Source: Butyrivibrio sp. (GTDB taxonomy: Bacteria > Bacillota_A > Clostridia > Lachnospirales > Lachnospiraceae). From it: DNA of 17,776 nt. This document shows, piece by piece, positions 7,757-14,885 of this stretch (position 1 is its first letter; each line of letters starts with the position of its first letter). Where the stretch lies: contig JAILOW010000197.1 in the NCBI GenBank assembly GCA_024690635.1, positions 1 through 17,776 of the forward strand. The letters run 5' to 3'. The position numbers were made by a program, and so were the translations under genes. The notes beneath the pieces are model-generated. The model was not told the DNA's origin. It saw only the letters and a program-made list of their open reading frames with translations, and made no database searches.

Positions 7757-7785
7757 ATTATAACACAATATTACTTTTTTTGTAA
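7757..7785 (-). promoter_or_regulatory. carD promoter
   Basis: A perfect TATAAT (minus strand, 7762-7757) with a 17-base spacer to a weak TTACAA -35 (7785-7780). The predicted start point is near 7750, giving a leader of about 68 bases that contains the cre-like palindrome. Confidence 0.6.
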
Positions 7786-7822
7786 TAAATAAAAGTACCA
7801 AAATTCGTGTCTTTTTTGTGTC

Positions 7823-8368
7823 CTATTTTACCTTTTTCCAGTCATTTTGATCCAGATAATTAAAATGTTCGGTTCTTATTTCGGAGAGCATGGGTACTCT
7901 TGACATTGTGTTGGTATGATGGTGTTTAAAGCCGCATTTTTCCTGGACTTTTCGAGATCTTTCATTGCCTTCGAAATAGGCACAGTAGATTCTGGTAAGC
8001 CCCAGATCGTAAAAACCGTGACGTATCATCTCAAAGGATGCCTCGGTGGCTATGCCCTTACCCCAGTATGGATAGGCAACCCAGTAGCCAAGCTCTGCGG
8101 CGCCTTCCTCCATGGGTCTTTCGGGACTTGGATCCATGGTAAAGCCGATACTGCCTATAGGCTCATCGCCGCTGCCCTTAAGGCAAATGGCATAAGTCTC
8201 CTCACCGGACAGAATCGTTCTGATAACAGCTCTGCTGTAGGCCTCATCCGTGTGAGGAAGCCAGCCTGCGCAAGGTCCGACTCTTTTATCCGAAGCATAT
8301 TTAAAGAGACTGAAAGCGTCTTCATCCCTCCAGCCTCTTAATATCAGTCTCTCCGTTTCCAGGATCAT
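7823..8368 (-). CDS. GNAT acetyltransferase, RimJ/RimL-like
   Basis: A 181-residue protein starting MILETERLILRGWRDEDA, the signature opening of RimJ/RimL-type GNAT enzymes, which transfer acetyl from acetyl-CoA to a protein N-terminus or small amine. The acetyl-CoA loop is WGKGIATEAS (about 102-111), following the ELGYWVAYPYW beta-strand. A YFEGNERSRKVQEKCGF segment (about 131-147) is the usual C-terminal motif. Substrate cannot be assigned. It starts 4 bases after the upstream gene's stop, and its ribosome site (GAAGGA) overlaps that stop, so translation is coupled. No clear terminator follows. Confidence 0.9.
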   Translation of the reverse strand: MILETERLILRGWRDEDAFSLFKYASDKRVGPCAGWLPHTDEAYSRAVIRTILSGEETYAICLKGSGDEPIGSIGFTMDPSPERPMEEGAAELGYWVAYPYWGKGIATEASFEMIRHGFYDLGLTRIYCAYFEGNERSRKVQEKCGFKHHHTNTMSRVPMLSEIRTEHFNYLDQNDWKKVK

Positions 8369-8372
8369 ATTT

Positions 8373-8810
8373 TTATCCTTCTATGTATTCAAAACCGGTC
8401 TTTGCACAAAATGCCTGAACTGACTTTGTAAACAGTGCGTGATACACTTGTTTTTTGAGCATCGCTTCAGGCTTTATATAGAAAATAACCCTTCCGCTCT
8501 TTATATCAAACTCCAGATCGTTTATGGGATCGAGAGCATCTATATCCTTAAAGGAAGCTCCGTATTTTTCCCTGCAGAAATCATCCTTGTTCTCCAGATC
8601 CATGGCAATTGCGATAATATTGTTCTTTATCTTGTTCATGGCATCGAGCTGCTCCAGCATTATGTGCTGAGCAATGTTAAAAGCATTTATCTCATAGCCC
8701 ACAAGCCTCATATCCGTTATTATTCTGTCAAAATCAACGCAGGTCCTCGCAAAGGGATCAACCTTCTGTTCCCCATAACAAAATACCGCCTCGTAAAGCC
8801 CTTCGTTCAT
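8373..8810 (-). CDS. Unrecognised 145-residue soluble protein
   Basis: I do not recognise the family. It begins MNEGLYEAVFCYGEQKVDPF and has no signal peptide or membrane segment. It is mixed alpha/beta by eye, with a helical middle (about residues 40-70) and several cysteines (near 11, 23, 76 and 134). The frame extends to a TTG at 8816, but AAAGGAG is 7 bases before the ATG at 8810 and only 1 base before the TTG, so the ATG is preferred. It starts 2 bases after the EAL protein's stop and ends 4 bases before the acetyltransferase, so it belongs to the same transcription unit. A role linked to c-di-GMP signalling is only a guess from context. Confidence 0.8.
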   Translation of the reverse strand: MNEGLYEAVFCYGEQKVDPFARTCVDFDRIITDMRLVGYEINAFNIAQHIMLEQLDAMNKIKNNIIAIAMDLENKDDFCREKYGASFKDIDALDPINDLEFDIKSGRVIFYIKPEAMLKKQVYHALFTKSVQAFCAKTGFEYIEG

Positions 8811-8812
8811 AA

Positions 8813-10708
8813 TCAAACTCCTTTCTGTGCCTTGAGAAATTCAATAAAGTCTGTTTCGGAGATGGGCCTTGAATAATAAAAGCCCTGCAAATATTCCACG
8901 CCTTTTTCGATCAATGTCTCTGCCTGATCAACAGTTTCAACGCCCTCTGCAAGTACATGCAGGCCGTAGTCCTTGAGGAATCCGATGGAGTATTCCAGCA
9001 TCCTCATGTTTTCAGGTTTGTTCTTGTCAAGACAGCTCCAGATAAACTCTTTGTCCATCTTAACAAGCATGTAATCCATCTTAAGAAGCTCAAGAAGATT
9101 GGAATAGCCCGAACCGAAATCGTCCATTGAGAAGGTTGTTCCAAGCTCTTTTAACTTCTGAACGTTTTCCTTGAACACTTCATCATTGTTTATGTAAGCT
9201 GTTTCAGTGATCTCGAAATTGATAAAGTCAGGCGAAATGTGGTATTTCTCCATCTTGCTGATAAGTCTGTCGTGAGTCTGACGATCCACCACTTCATTGC
9301 CGGAGAGATTGACCTCCACATGCTTGATACCGTAGCTTGAAAGATTCTCCCTGACAATAAATGAGCATACTTTCTCAAATACTATATCGTCAATCTCCTT
9401 GATAAGTCCACACTTTTCTGCAATCGGAATAAAATCTTCCGGAGAAATGTAGTTTTCGGATTGAGGTCTTCTGAGTCTTACAAGTGCCTCCGCGGAAGTA
9501 AATCTGCCCTCATTTACATTAAGGATAGGCTGGTAATAAACATCGAAGGCCTTCTGTTCAAGGGATTTTCTGACTATATCCTCAACGCTGTTTCTATAGA
9601 TCATTTTCTCAACAAGCTTTCTGTCTATGGCAAGGAAAGGTGTTGAGTGAGAATAAACATAATCACCGGATACGTAGCTCATTACCTGAGTGGCTTCATC
9701 AACATTGTCAGTATATCTCAGAGGCTCCAGTACCGCAAAGGTAAGTCTGTAGGTGCTGTCATCCGTCCTCACATGACCGATGAGCTCCATGAGCTTTTCC
9801 ACTTTTTCAGGACTCTTTATAAAAAAACTGATGGTGTTCCAGGCAAAAAGATATGCCGGCTCATTCATCTCGTTTTTAACCAAAGTGGCAACGCTTTCCT
9901 GCATCGAGGTGAGCTTTTGCCTGTCCTCTCCCGAAAGGGCGTTGGTCTTTCCGGTAAAGATAACGGAAGCGATGAAGAAATTTCTTTTTACTCCCATCCT
10001 CTCAACCATCATGATATCAAGCGCTTCTTTGTTTCGCACGTTGTGGATCTGTCTTTCGTAGTACTCCTTGGGGTTTTCAACGGCTATGAACAGGATAAGT
10101 GCCATAAGCATCACTGCAATGGATGACACCTGAATTGAACGGTTATAGAACTGGAAAAGGACCATCACGATCCAGAGAGAAAGCCCGGAGATAATGGCCA
10201 CAGGTTCATCATTTCTAAGTCTGTTTCTGAAGATCACAGCAAAAATAAGGGTTCCGACAACATATAAAAGTCCCAGGCAATAGCAGCTGTTTATAACAGG
10301 TCCGAAATTATAGTAGGTTCCGTTGTTGCTGGTGGCATAATAAACTCTTCCCAGTATCAGAAGAAGTGCCCCGACTATAGAAGGTACTCCAAGAAGAGCG
10401 ATGACTTTGTTGGAAACCAGGGATCCTCTTTTTATCTTGGAATAAACATAAACTGCTATAACATTGGCACATAAAAGAAGTAGCAGTACGTATAAACTTT
10501 GTGACACTCTCCTGAGCACATAAAAGCTTGCGTCAAGATAGGTAAAGACCGCACACTCTACTATTTCAGACACGTTACTCAAAAATGCAAAAATAAGAAA
10601 TGCCATAAATACACGCGGAGAAAAAGCCTGTGTCAGATTTCTCTTCAGGCTTATGAAAAGCAATATAGAAAGTACCATTATTGCAATAATCGGTGTACGT
10701 ATTTCCAT
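8813..10708 (-). CDS. Membrane-bound c-di-GMP phosphodiesterase: 7-TM, degenerate GGDEF, active EAL
   Basis: A 631-residue protein. About seven membrane helices (roughly 5-20, 33-57, 64-90, 100-122, 138-160, 170-190, 193-212) form a sensor like those of 7-TM histidine kinases. Residues about 215-370 resemble a GGDEF domain that has lost its GGDEF signature (a WNTIS segment stands in the expected place). The EAL domain (about 376-626) keeps the residues needed for catalysis: Glu407 in EALVR, Asn467, Glu499 and Glu502 in FEITET, Asp529-Asp530 in DDFGSGYSN, Lys550, Glu588 and Glu591 in EGVE, and Gln608. It should hydrolyse c-di-GMP at the membrane. No Shine-Dalgarno sequence precedes the ATG; a TATAAT lies exactly 6 bases before it. 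Confidence 0.93.
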   Translation of the reverse strand: MEIRTPIIAIMVLSILLFISLKRNLTQAFSPRVFMAFLIFAFLSNVSEIVECAVFTYLDASFYVLRRVSQSLYVLLLLLCANVIAVYVYSKIKRGSLVSNKVIALLGVPSIVGALLLILGRVYYATSNNGTYYNFGPVINSCYCLGLLYVVGTLIFAVIFRNRLRNDEPVAIISGLSLWIVMVLFQFYNRSIQVSSIAVMLMALILFIAVENPKEYYERQIHNVRNKEALDIMMVERMGVKRNFFIASVIFTGKTNALSGEDRQKLTSMQESVATLVKNEMNEPAYLFAWNTISFFIKSPEKVEKLMELIGHVRTDDSTYRLTFAVLEPLRYTDNVDEATQVMSYVSGDYVYSHSTPFLAIDRKLVEKMIYRNSVEDIVRKSLEQKAFDVYYQPILNVNEGRFTSAEALVRLRRPQSENYISPEDFIPIAEKCGLIKEIDDIVFEKVCSFIVRENLSSYGIKHVEVNLSGNEVVDRQTHDRLISKMEKYHISPDFINFEITETAYINNDEVFKENVQKLKELGTTFSMDDFGSGYSNLLELLKMDYMLVKMDKEFIWSCLDKNKPENMRMLEYSIGFLKDYGLHVLAEGVETVDQAETLIEKGVEYLQGFYYSRPISETDFIEFLKAQKGV

Positions 10709-10714
10709 ACAAAA

Positions 10715-10743
10715 ATTATAATACTTTTTCCTGACTGCAACAA
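10715..10743 (-). promoter_or_regulatory. Promoter of the EAL gene, leaderless layout
   Basis: On the minus strand TTGTTG (10743-10738), a 17-base spacer and a perfect TATAAT (10720-10715) are followed by 6 bases and then the ATG (10708). A start point 7 bases after the -10 box would be the A of the ATG itself. There is no purine-rich ribosome site in between. Confidence 0.6.
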
Positions 10744-10792
10744 CTTGTTTACTGTGGTTATTTCCTTATTTCAGCGGTAACTTCAGGGTCTG

Positions 10793-12097
10793 TCAAACTT
10801 GGATCAGATAGGATGTGTATGCCGGTATTTCAAGCCCTCCGCCAAAGTCCACCTCAGCTCCTGTAATAAGGTCTTTCCCCCTGCCTGCTCTTGCATCAAA
10901 ATGCGCATGGAAAGGGTTTTCATCAGCATTTATCACCACAAGAACTCTGTCATCCTCTGTTTCTCTTTCAAAGATACACTGCCTGTTGGTCAGAAGAAGA
11001 GACTTGAATCCGCCGTAGTTAAGGGCGTGTGATCCCTTCTGAGCTTTACAAAGAGCTGCTATGTGGTCTGTCAGCTCGTTCCAGGCCGGTTTTTCAAAGC
11101 ATGGCCTCAGGGCCGGATCTCCCTGGGACTTGTCGGCTTTTTCTCCCCACTCGCTTCCGTAGTAGATGGTGGGAATACCGGGCATTCCGAACATGAGAGT
11201 ATATATAAGTTTAAGATGCTCCGGCCTTTGAAGTACCGACGCAATCCTGCTGACATCGTGGTTATCCACAAAGGAAAGAAGGTGCCTTCCCTTATAAAGT
11301 GTCCAGTTCTCGGGACCGAACTGACGAAGAAGGGAATGAACGATCTCAAAGAGATTCATGCTGTTAAGCGCAGAGAACATACCCTTGTAGCATTCGTAGT
11401 TGGTGGCGCTGTGGCACAGGTCATCACCCATGACGCGGTTATAATCCCCGCCTATCATCTCTCCCACCAAAAAGAAGTCCTCTTTGTATGAAGGACACTC
11501 GTTTCTAAGGCGTCTTATAAAATTCTGATCAAGGCAATATGCCACATCCAGGCGAAGCCCGTCTATATCGAACTCATTTACCCAATATCTGATGCTGTCA
11601 AAAAGATAATCCGTAACCTGAGGGTTCTGAAGGTTGAGCTTAACAAGGTCGTAGTTGCCTTCCCAGCCTTCGTACCAAAGCCCGTCATTGTAACAGCTGT
11701 TTCCGTCAAAGCTTATGTGAAACCAGTCCTTGTAAGGAGAATCCCACTTCTTTTCAAGGACATCCTTAAATCCGAAAAATCCCCTTCCCGCGTGGTTAAA
11801 AACTCCGTCAAGGATGACTTTGATGCCCTTTTTATGCAGGGCCTTGCACACCTTTTTAAAGTCCGCATTGGTACCAAGGCGAACATCTATCTTTTGGTAG
11901 TCCCTTGTATTGTAGCCGTGAGTATCCGATTCAAACACAGGATTAAAGAGCACCGCTCCCACTCCCAGCTTTTCAAGATGAGGGATAAAGTCCAGAACCT
12001 TTAATATCCTGTGCTCCTGCACTCCGTCGTTTTCGAAAGGAGCACCGCAAAATCCCAAAGGATATATCTGATAAAAAGAAGTTTCATAAGCCCACAT
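10793..12097 (-). CDS. Intracellular GH13 alpha-amylase-family glycosidase
   Basis: A 434-residue GH13 enzyme without signal peptide, so cytoplasmic; probably a maltodextrin/alpha-glucan hydrolase. The four conserved regions are present: DGVFNH (Asp97, Asn101, His102), GLRLD with nucleophile Asp184, VGE with acid/base Glu213, and FVDNHD with His280 and Asp281. The (beta/alpha)8 barrel is followed by a short C-terminal beta domain. It is shorter than neopullulanases that carry an N-terminal CBM34. AAGGAGG lies 8 bases before the ATG at 12097; an 18-codon upstream extension in frame runs into the SDR terminator and is rejected. Exact substrate (cyclodextrin, maltodextrin, trehalose derivative) cannot be read from sequence. 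Confidence 0.92.
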   Translation of the reverse strand: MWAYETSFYQIYPLGFCGAPFENDGVQEHRILKVLDFIPHLEKLGVGAVLFNPVFESDTHGYNTRDYQKIDVRLGTNADFKKVCKALHKKGIKVILDGVFNHAGRGFFGFKDVLEKKWDSPYKDWFHISFDGNSCYNDGLWYEGWEGNYDLVKLNLQNPQVTDYLFDSIRYWVNEFDIDGLRLDVAYCLDQNFIRRLRNECPSYKEDFFLVGEMIGGDYNRVMGDDLCHSATNYECYKGMFSALNSMNLFEIVHSLLRQFGPENWTLYKGRHLLSFVDNHDVSRIASVLQRPEHLKLIYTLMFGMPGIPTIYYGSEWGEKADKSQGDPALRPCFEKPAWNELTDHIAALCKAQKGSHALNYGGFKSLLLTNRQCIFERETEDDRVLVVINADENPFHAHFDARAGRGKDLITGAEVDFGGGLEIPAYTSYLIQV

Positions 12098-12134
12098 GGT
12101 ATTATCCTCCTTACATATATCCATTTTACAACAA

Positions 12135-12180
12135 TAAAAAACCTTCGGCACAAACCAATTTTGATCTCTTCCGAAGGTTT
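12135..12180 (-). terminator. Terminator at the end of the sulfur operon
   Basis: A 10-bp inverted repeat (AAACCTTCGG at 12139-12148, CCGAAGGTTT at 12171-12180) with a 22-base loop ends in a T-run on the minus strand, 7 bases past the SDR stop. The long loop is unusual, but stem and T-run are good. Confidence 0.75.
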
Positions 12181-12186
12181 TATGAA

Positions 12187-12993
12187 TTATCTTGTCAAAA
12201 GACCTGCATCCAGCACGAACTGCGATCCTGTAAGGAAACGCGCCTTATCGCTTGCAATGTATTTAACGGCTTCCACAATATCCTCTGTCTCGATCCAGGG
12301 TGTCTTTAAAAGATTTCCCGCAGATCTTTCGGCTATCTCTATGGGAGTTGTGCCCTCTAGCTCTGCAAGTCCGTCGTTCATAGGTGTATTTACTCCTGTG
12401 GGATGAAGGGATACAACCCTTATTCCGTAGGGCGCAAGCTCTATCGCCTGAGCTTTGGTAAGTCCCACAAGGCCATGCTTTGAAGCGGAGTAGTGGCTCA
12501 TGCGTCCAAAGCCTCTAAGTCCCGCAACAGATGAGTTGTAGATGATAACACCGCTCTTTTTCTCTATCATGTGTGGGATGATGTACTTGGAGGTCAAAAA
12601 TCCGCCCTTTAAGTTAACGTCTATCAGCGCATCCCACTGCTCTTCGGTAAGCTCCCAGGAATATCCGTAGGCAGCAATGCCTGCGTTACTGAAAAGTATA
12701 TCTATGCTTCCAAATTCCGCGATACCTCTGTCTACCGCTTCTTTTACGTTTTCAGCCTTTCTGACGTCTCCTGCATAGATAAGTATCTTTGCTCCCAAAG
12801 CCTCCACATCGGTTTTAAGTTTTTCCAGATCCTCGTTTGAAGATCTGTTATAGGCAGGATATTCGATCCTCTCTCCAAGATCGAAGGCTATGATATTGGC
12901 GCCCTGCGCTGCAAATTCAAGTGCTACGGCTCTTCCCTGTCCCTTTGCCGCTCCTGTTATGAAAATGGTCTTACCCTGAAACTCTTTTGCCAT
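12187..12993 (-). CDS. Short-chain dehydrogenase of the mycofactocin-coupled type
   Basis: A 268-residue SDR. The NAD(H) motif TGAAKGQG is at 13-20, NAG at 103-105, and the catalytic residues are Asn127, Ser155 (or 154), Tyr168 and Lys172. A segment after the second beta-strand (about 39-60, ending in EDLEKLKTDVEALG), the HPTGVNTPM motif and the C-terminal TPWIETEDIVEAV region closely match, from memory, the mycofactocin-coupled SDR family known mainly from Actinobacteria. Those enzymes hold NAD(H) tightly and pass electrons to mycofactocin. No mycofactocin genes are in the window. The ATG at 12993 is chosen because AGGAGG sits 8-9 bases upstream, directly after the previous gene's stop. Last gene of the operon; substrate unknown. 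Confidence 0.88.
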   Translation of the reverse strand: MAKEFQGKTIFITGAAKGQGRAVALEFAAQGANIIAFDLGERIEYPAYNRSSNEDLEKLKTDVEALGAKILIYAGDVRKAENVKEAVDRGIAEFGSIDILFSNAGIAAYGYSWELTEEQWDALIDVNLKGGFLTSKYIIPHMIEKKSGVIIYNSSVAGLRGFGRMSHYSASKHGLVGLTKAQAIELAPYGIRVVSLHPTGVNTPMNDGLAELEGTTPIEIAERSAGNLLKTPWIETEDIVEAVKYIASDKARFLTGSQFVLDAGLLTR

Positions 12994-13006
12994 CTCTTTG
13001 TCCTCC

Positions 13007-13534
13007 TTATTTTCTCTTTGTATAAGGCACAAGCTCATCATCAAGCTTTATCTTAAGTGTCTTGTTTATGATGTTTGTAGCTATCATGATGGTGGCAAAT
13101 GCAGTGATCGCCACGATCTGTTCCTCGTTCCACTTCTCATGGAGACGGTCAAAGATCTCCGCAGGGACATTGTTGGCATTTCTGACAATGGCCCTTCCGT
13201 AGTCTATAAGGATCCTTTCCTCATCGGTAAACTCAAAGGTTTCAAAATCTATTCCCGCATCCTCCAGTATCTTTTTGAAAAAGATACTGCAAAGGAGGCA
13301 GTCATTGGTGGTAGAGATCGCATAGCAAAAGAAGTTGACAGCTCTTTCTCCCAAAAAACTCTCTATCTCCGCCTCTAAAGGAAACCACTCCATAAGCGCA
13401 TGGAATGCGGGAAGAGAATGAATAAGTGTCTCCTTCATGTTGGTAAGAGGGCCGTGCTCCTTTACCCATTCATCTATTACCTTTTGAGTTGCCTTTGGTG
13501 CATCCTCATATTTAAGCTGTGAAATATATGCCAT
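13007..13534 (-). CDS. AhpD/carboxymuconolactone-decarboxylase-like protein with CxxC
   Basis: A 175-residue helical protein like the CMD/AhpD family. A redox CxxC (Cys79, Cys82) lies in the NDCLLCSIFF segment, where AhpD-like peroxidases have a helix-start disulfide. The His normally four residues after the second Cys is Phe86, so peroxidase activity is uncertain. GGAGG is 8 bases before the ATG. It starts 14 bases after metY, and its TAA immediately precedes the SDR's ribosome site. In the family, reducing equivalents come from thiols or lipoyl groups. Its place between metY and the SDR suggests a thiol or peroxide role, but that is inference. Confidence 0.82.
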   Translation of the reverse strand: MAYISQLKYEDAPKATQKVIDEWVKEHGPLTNMKETLIHSLPAFHALMEWFPLEAEIESFLGERAVNFFCYAISTTNDCLLCSIFFKKILEDAGIDFETFEFTDEERILIDYGRAIVRNANNVPAEIFDRLHEKWNEEQIVAITAFATIMIATNIINKTLKIKLDDELVPYTKRK

Positions 13535-13548
13535 TGTCTTTTCCTCCG

Positions 13549-14856
13549 TTATTTGTTAAATGCCTTTGCAAATGCCTGATCAAGATCAGCGATGAGATCC
13601 TCGGGATCCTCAAGACCGATCGAAAGTCTGATAAGGTTCTTGGGAATATCTGCCAGTTTGTGGTACTCAGGCTCAAGCTCCGTGTGTGTGTTCTCAGGAG
13701 GATTGGTGATAAGTGATCTCACATCTCCGATGTTTACGTGATAGGAGAAGTTCTTTAAGGACTTGATAAAGATTCCTTCCTGCTCTCTACTTCCCTTGAT
13801 GCCAAAGGATAAAAGTGCTCCGGAGCCGAGAGGGAAATCTCTGTCAGCCAGTTCTTTATACTTGCTGCCCTTTGCGTAAGGGTATCTTACCCACTCAACT
13901 TCTTCTCTGCTCTCAAGGTACTCAACGATCTTTCTTGTGGTCTTTATCTTTTTATCAAGCCTTACTGTAAGAGTTGAAAGTCCCTGCAGAACCAGATAGG
14001 ATTCGAAGGATCCCAGGGCTCCGCCAAAGAACTCTGTGAAAAAGATCTTTAAGGATGCGATAAGAGGTGCTCCGGGCCAGAACTCTACAGCGCTTCTCTT
14101 GTTGTCTTCAAGATCTCTCATCTTCCACTCTTTTTCGTAGAACTGTGGGAATTTCTTTTCGTCGTAAGGGAAATCACCTTTTTCTACCACAAGACCTGCG
14201 ATGACGTTGCCGTGGCCGTTGATCTCTTTTGTTGCTGAATAGACAACTACGTCTGCTCCGTGCTCAAAAGGTCTGTAAAGATAAGGTGTGGCAACGGTGT
14301 TGTCCACAACTACGGGAACTCCGTGTTTATGAGCTATTTCAGAGATAGCATCAATGTCATAGAGCTCGATGTTGGGATTGCTTATGGACTCAAGGTAGAT
14401 AGCCTTGGTGTTTTCATCAATAAGCTCCTCATAGGCTGCGGGATTGTTTCTGTCCTCAACAAACTTGGTTGTGATGCCGTATTTGGGAAGGAACTTGATA
14501 AGGTTGAGCATTGCTGCTCCGTAAAGGCTTGATCCCGATACGATGTTGCCGCCTCCCTGACCAAGAAGGAGAAGTGTGTAGGTGATGGCAGCCATTCCGG
14601 AGGAAAGAGCTACAGCAGCCTTGCCGCCTTCAAGCTCAGCTATCCTTGCTTCAAGAATAGCTCCTGTGGGATTTCCGACTCTTGAGTAGATGCCGCCTGC
14701 CTCTGCTCCTGTCCATAGTCTTCTTGTTCTGTCGATATCCAAAAGGTCAAAGGATGCAGTCTGGTAAATGGGCGGGTTAACTGAATTGAAATGCTCTTTG
14801 GGATCATATCCTGCTCTGATTGCTTTTGCGCTGAAACTGTTTTCTTTTGACATCAT
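13549..14856 (-). CDS. metY: O-acetylhomoserine sulfhydrylase (MetY type), PLP-dependent
   Basis: A 435-residue Cys/Met-metabolism PLP enzyme. The length and NGHGNV segment match O-acetylhomoserine aminocarboxypropyltransferases rather than the approximately 380-residue gamma-synthase/lyase group. The PLP lysine is Lys210 in YSATKEINGHG. SRVGNPT (58-64) and SSGMAA (85-90) are cofactor and substrate signatures. It should join O-acetylhomoserine and sulfide (or methanethiol) to give homocysteine (or methionine). Two ATGs are adjacent (14856 and 14853): GGAGG is 5 bases from the first and 8 from the second, so the second may be the real start. It lies 29 bases after mccA. Confidence 0.9.
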   Translation of the reverse strand: MMSKENSFSAKAIRAGYDPKEHFNSVNPPIYQTASFDLLDIDRTRRLWTGAEAGGIYSRVGNPTGAILEARIAELEGGKAAVALSSGMAAITYTLLLLGQGGGNIVSGSSLYGAAMLNLIKFLPKYGITTKFVEDRNNPAAYEELIDENTKAIYLESISNPNIELYDIDAISEIAHKHGVPVVVDNTVATPYLYRPFEHGADVVVYSATKEINGHGNVIAGLVVEKGDFPYDEKKFPQFYEKEWKMRDLEDNKRSAVEFWPGAPLIASLKIFFTEFFGGALGSFESYLVLQGLSTLTVRLDKKIKTTRKIVEYLESREEVEWVRYPYAKGSKYKELADRDFPLGSGALLSFGIKGSREQEGIFIKSLKNFSYHVNIGDVRSLITNPPENTHTELEPEYHKLADIPKNLIRLSIGLEDPEDLIADLDQAFAKAFNK

Positions 14857-14885
14857 TTTTTCCTCCGTTCTCTGTTATTGGTTTT

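Noticed and set aside
7769..7785. ATTAC-A7-GTAAT inverted repeat as a terminator
   Set aside because: The stem is only 5 AT-rich pairs with no T-run on the minus strand and it falls within the carD promoter spacer and -35 region.
9647..10126. Long plus-strand open frame inside the EAL gene
   Set aside because: It is antisense to a clearly coding domain and has no domain signature or ribosome site.
12098..12151. N-terminal extension of the GH13 enzyme
   Set aside because: The ribosome site AAGGAGG is placed for the ATG at 12097, the extension has no GH13 similarity, and it overlaps the SDR terminator.
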